DNA from: Oryzias latipes
Lineage: Eukaryota > Chordata > Actinopteri > Beloniformes > Adrianichthyidae
DNA length: 64,000 bases
Direction: 5' to 3'
Assembly (NCBI RefSeq): GCF_002234675.1
Contig: NC_019870.2
Location: 5,154,485 to 5,218,484 of the forward strand
In this document: in pieces, positions 63,088 through 64,000 of the stretch
Layout: the number at the start of each line of letters is the position of its first letter
Numbering within the stretch: the first letter of the stretch is position 1
Made by a program: the position numbers and the translations under genes
The notes under the pieces: generated by a model
Told to the model about the DNA's origin: nothing
What the model saw: only the letters and a program-made list of their open reading frames with translations
Databases searched by the model: none

Positions 63088-63951
63088 ACGATTTGTTTTT
63101 GGGCTGCTTTTTTAGTTAAATTAGTTTAATTTTGTGCTTTGTAGAGTCGGCAAAAGACAATTTATAATCAGTTATGAACTGTTGCTGTTTAGTTAAACCC
63201 TTCCAGTGTTTCTCTTTATTTCTAACAAAACATGGGTGAAATAATCCTTCAAAATAAAGGCATTTCTATATAATTTCATTTTGGCAAAGAAGAAATTTGA
63301 AGATTCGGACAAATTGGGATATTTTAAGAAAATATTTCAGTCGGTGTTTGATCTCAAATTGTTGCACAAAATATAACTTTTTTTTTGCTTCTGCAATCTA
63401 CAAAGAGAAAGCTACATAAACCTCTTCAATCAGTGAAAATTGCCTGGATATCTGAACCACCAAAGACGTTTACTTAATGATTGAAATTTATAGCTATTTT
63501 ACTGTGAGCTTACATTTCACTTGGGTATAAAAAAAAGAGGGAAAGAGGAAAACCATCTTAACATGAATAAATACATGATAAAACAATAAATACATACTTA
63601 AGGAAGCCCTTTTGTTCATGACATTTAAAGGAGGACTCCTGATCCTCAGCAGTACCTCCGCGATTTTTTGCGTTTCAAGAACTTTTACAGTACTGTACCA
63701 AAAAAATCTGGTTATGTTCGATGTTTAAAAACAAAACCAAAACAAATTCCAGTATAAAACTAAGATCCCTCTACATCATGTTTAGTCCTGGAGCTCTGAC
63801 AATGACAGATCTTTGATAAATTAACAAGAAATAAAGTCGTAAAAACTGCATTCAGATTACGTCAGTAGTGCTTCCGTTTTCTGCAGAAAACCCTGCAGGG
63901 TTAGTTTAAATTTGGTGCCTTCAATATATAAGATAAATACTTCCATGACAC

Positions 63952-63973
63952 GGGGGGGGGGGGGGGGGGGGGG
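63952..63973 (+). repeat. Poly-G tract (22 G)
   Basis: Uninterrupted run of 22 G almost at the window edge. The third mono-G/C tract of 17 or more bases in 64 kb. Confidence 0.9.
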
Positions 63974-64000
63974 TTGAAGAAAAACCACCGTCATAAAGTG

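Larger units (their letters stand above)
54880..64000. other. Region upstream of npffr2; no further gene recognised
   Basis: Presumably contains the npffr2 promoter and 5' UTR exon, but I could not place them. Main contents: the nested transposon stack 57196-58921, tandem AAGTATACTT-type repeats on both sides of it (57010-57190, 58922-58960), a LINE tail at 61670-61840, a TTTG array and a G22 tract. A less AT-rich stretch at 60640-60910 has no long open frame. Confidence 0.5.

Overview
The window is nuclear DNA from a ray-finned (teleost) fish. Multi-exon vertebrate genes with GT-AG introns lie in AT-rich DNA full of fish-type dispersed repeats: Tc1-like and hAT DNA transposons, several TIR/MITE families, LINE 3' tails and a tRNA-derived SINE. 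The MITE at 24723-24923 and the repeat at 50283-50420 look like families I associate with medaka (Oryzias). That genus-level guess is from memory and is not proven here.

Layout: (1) 1-3735, no gene seen. (2) 3750-7531, minus strand: complete seven-exon fructose-1,6-bisphosphatase (fbp1-type, 337 aa), with a likely HNF4/DR1 element upstream. (3) 7532-11580, head-to-head intergenic region. (4) 11918-24365, plus strand: a KANK1-type gene. Eleven coding exons assemble in frame to 1245 aa with a coiled coil, long linker and C-terminal ankyrin repeats, but the talin-binding KN motif has lost its core. (5) 24720-34000, repeat-rich intergenic region. (6) 34217-45789, plus strand: a small gene made only of the 3' end of smarca2 (AT-hook-like basic stretch, complete bromodomain, short new tail; about 263 aa), starting in its own CpG island with no ATPase exons upstream. 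(7) 46440-51500, intergenic. (8) 51503-54877, minus strand: three coding exons of a neuropeptide FF receptor 2-type GPCR (440 aa). (9) 54880-64000, intergenic, with a three-layer nest of transposons.

The kank1 then smarca2 order and orientation match human 9p24, where DMRT1, DMRT3 and DMRT2 lie between them. Here the DMRT genes and the SMARCA2 ATPase exons were not found. The simplest reading is one of two duplicated (paralogon) copies that has been heavily reduced: a KANK1 probably unable to bind talin, beside a stand-alone bromodomain protein resembling the short SMARCA2 isoform. These two genes are the main result. All exon boundaries were derived by eye from splice sites, reading phase and known protein families. 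No database search was run.
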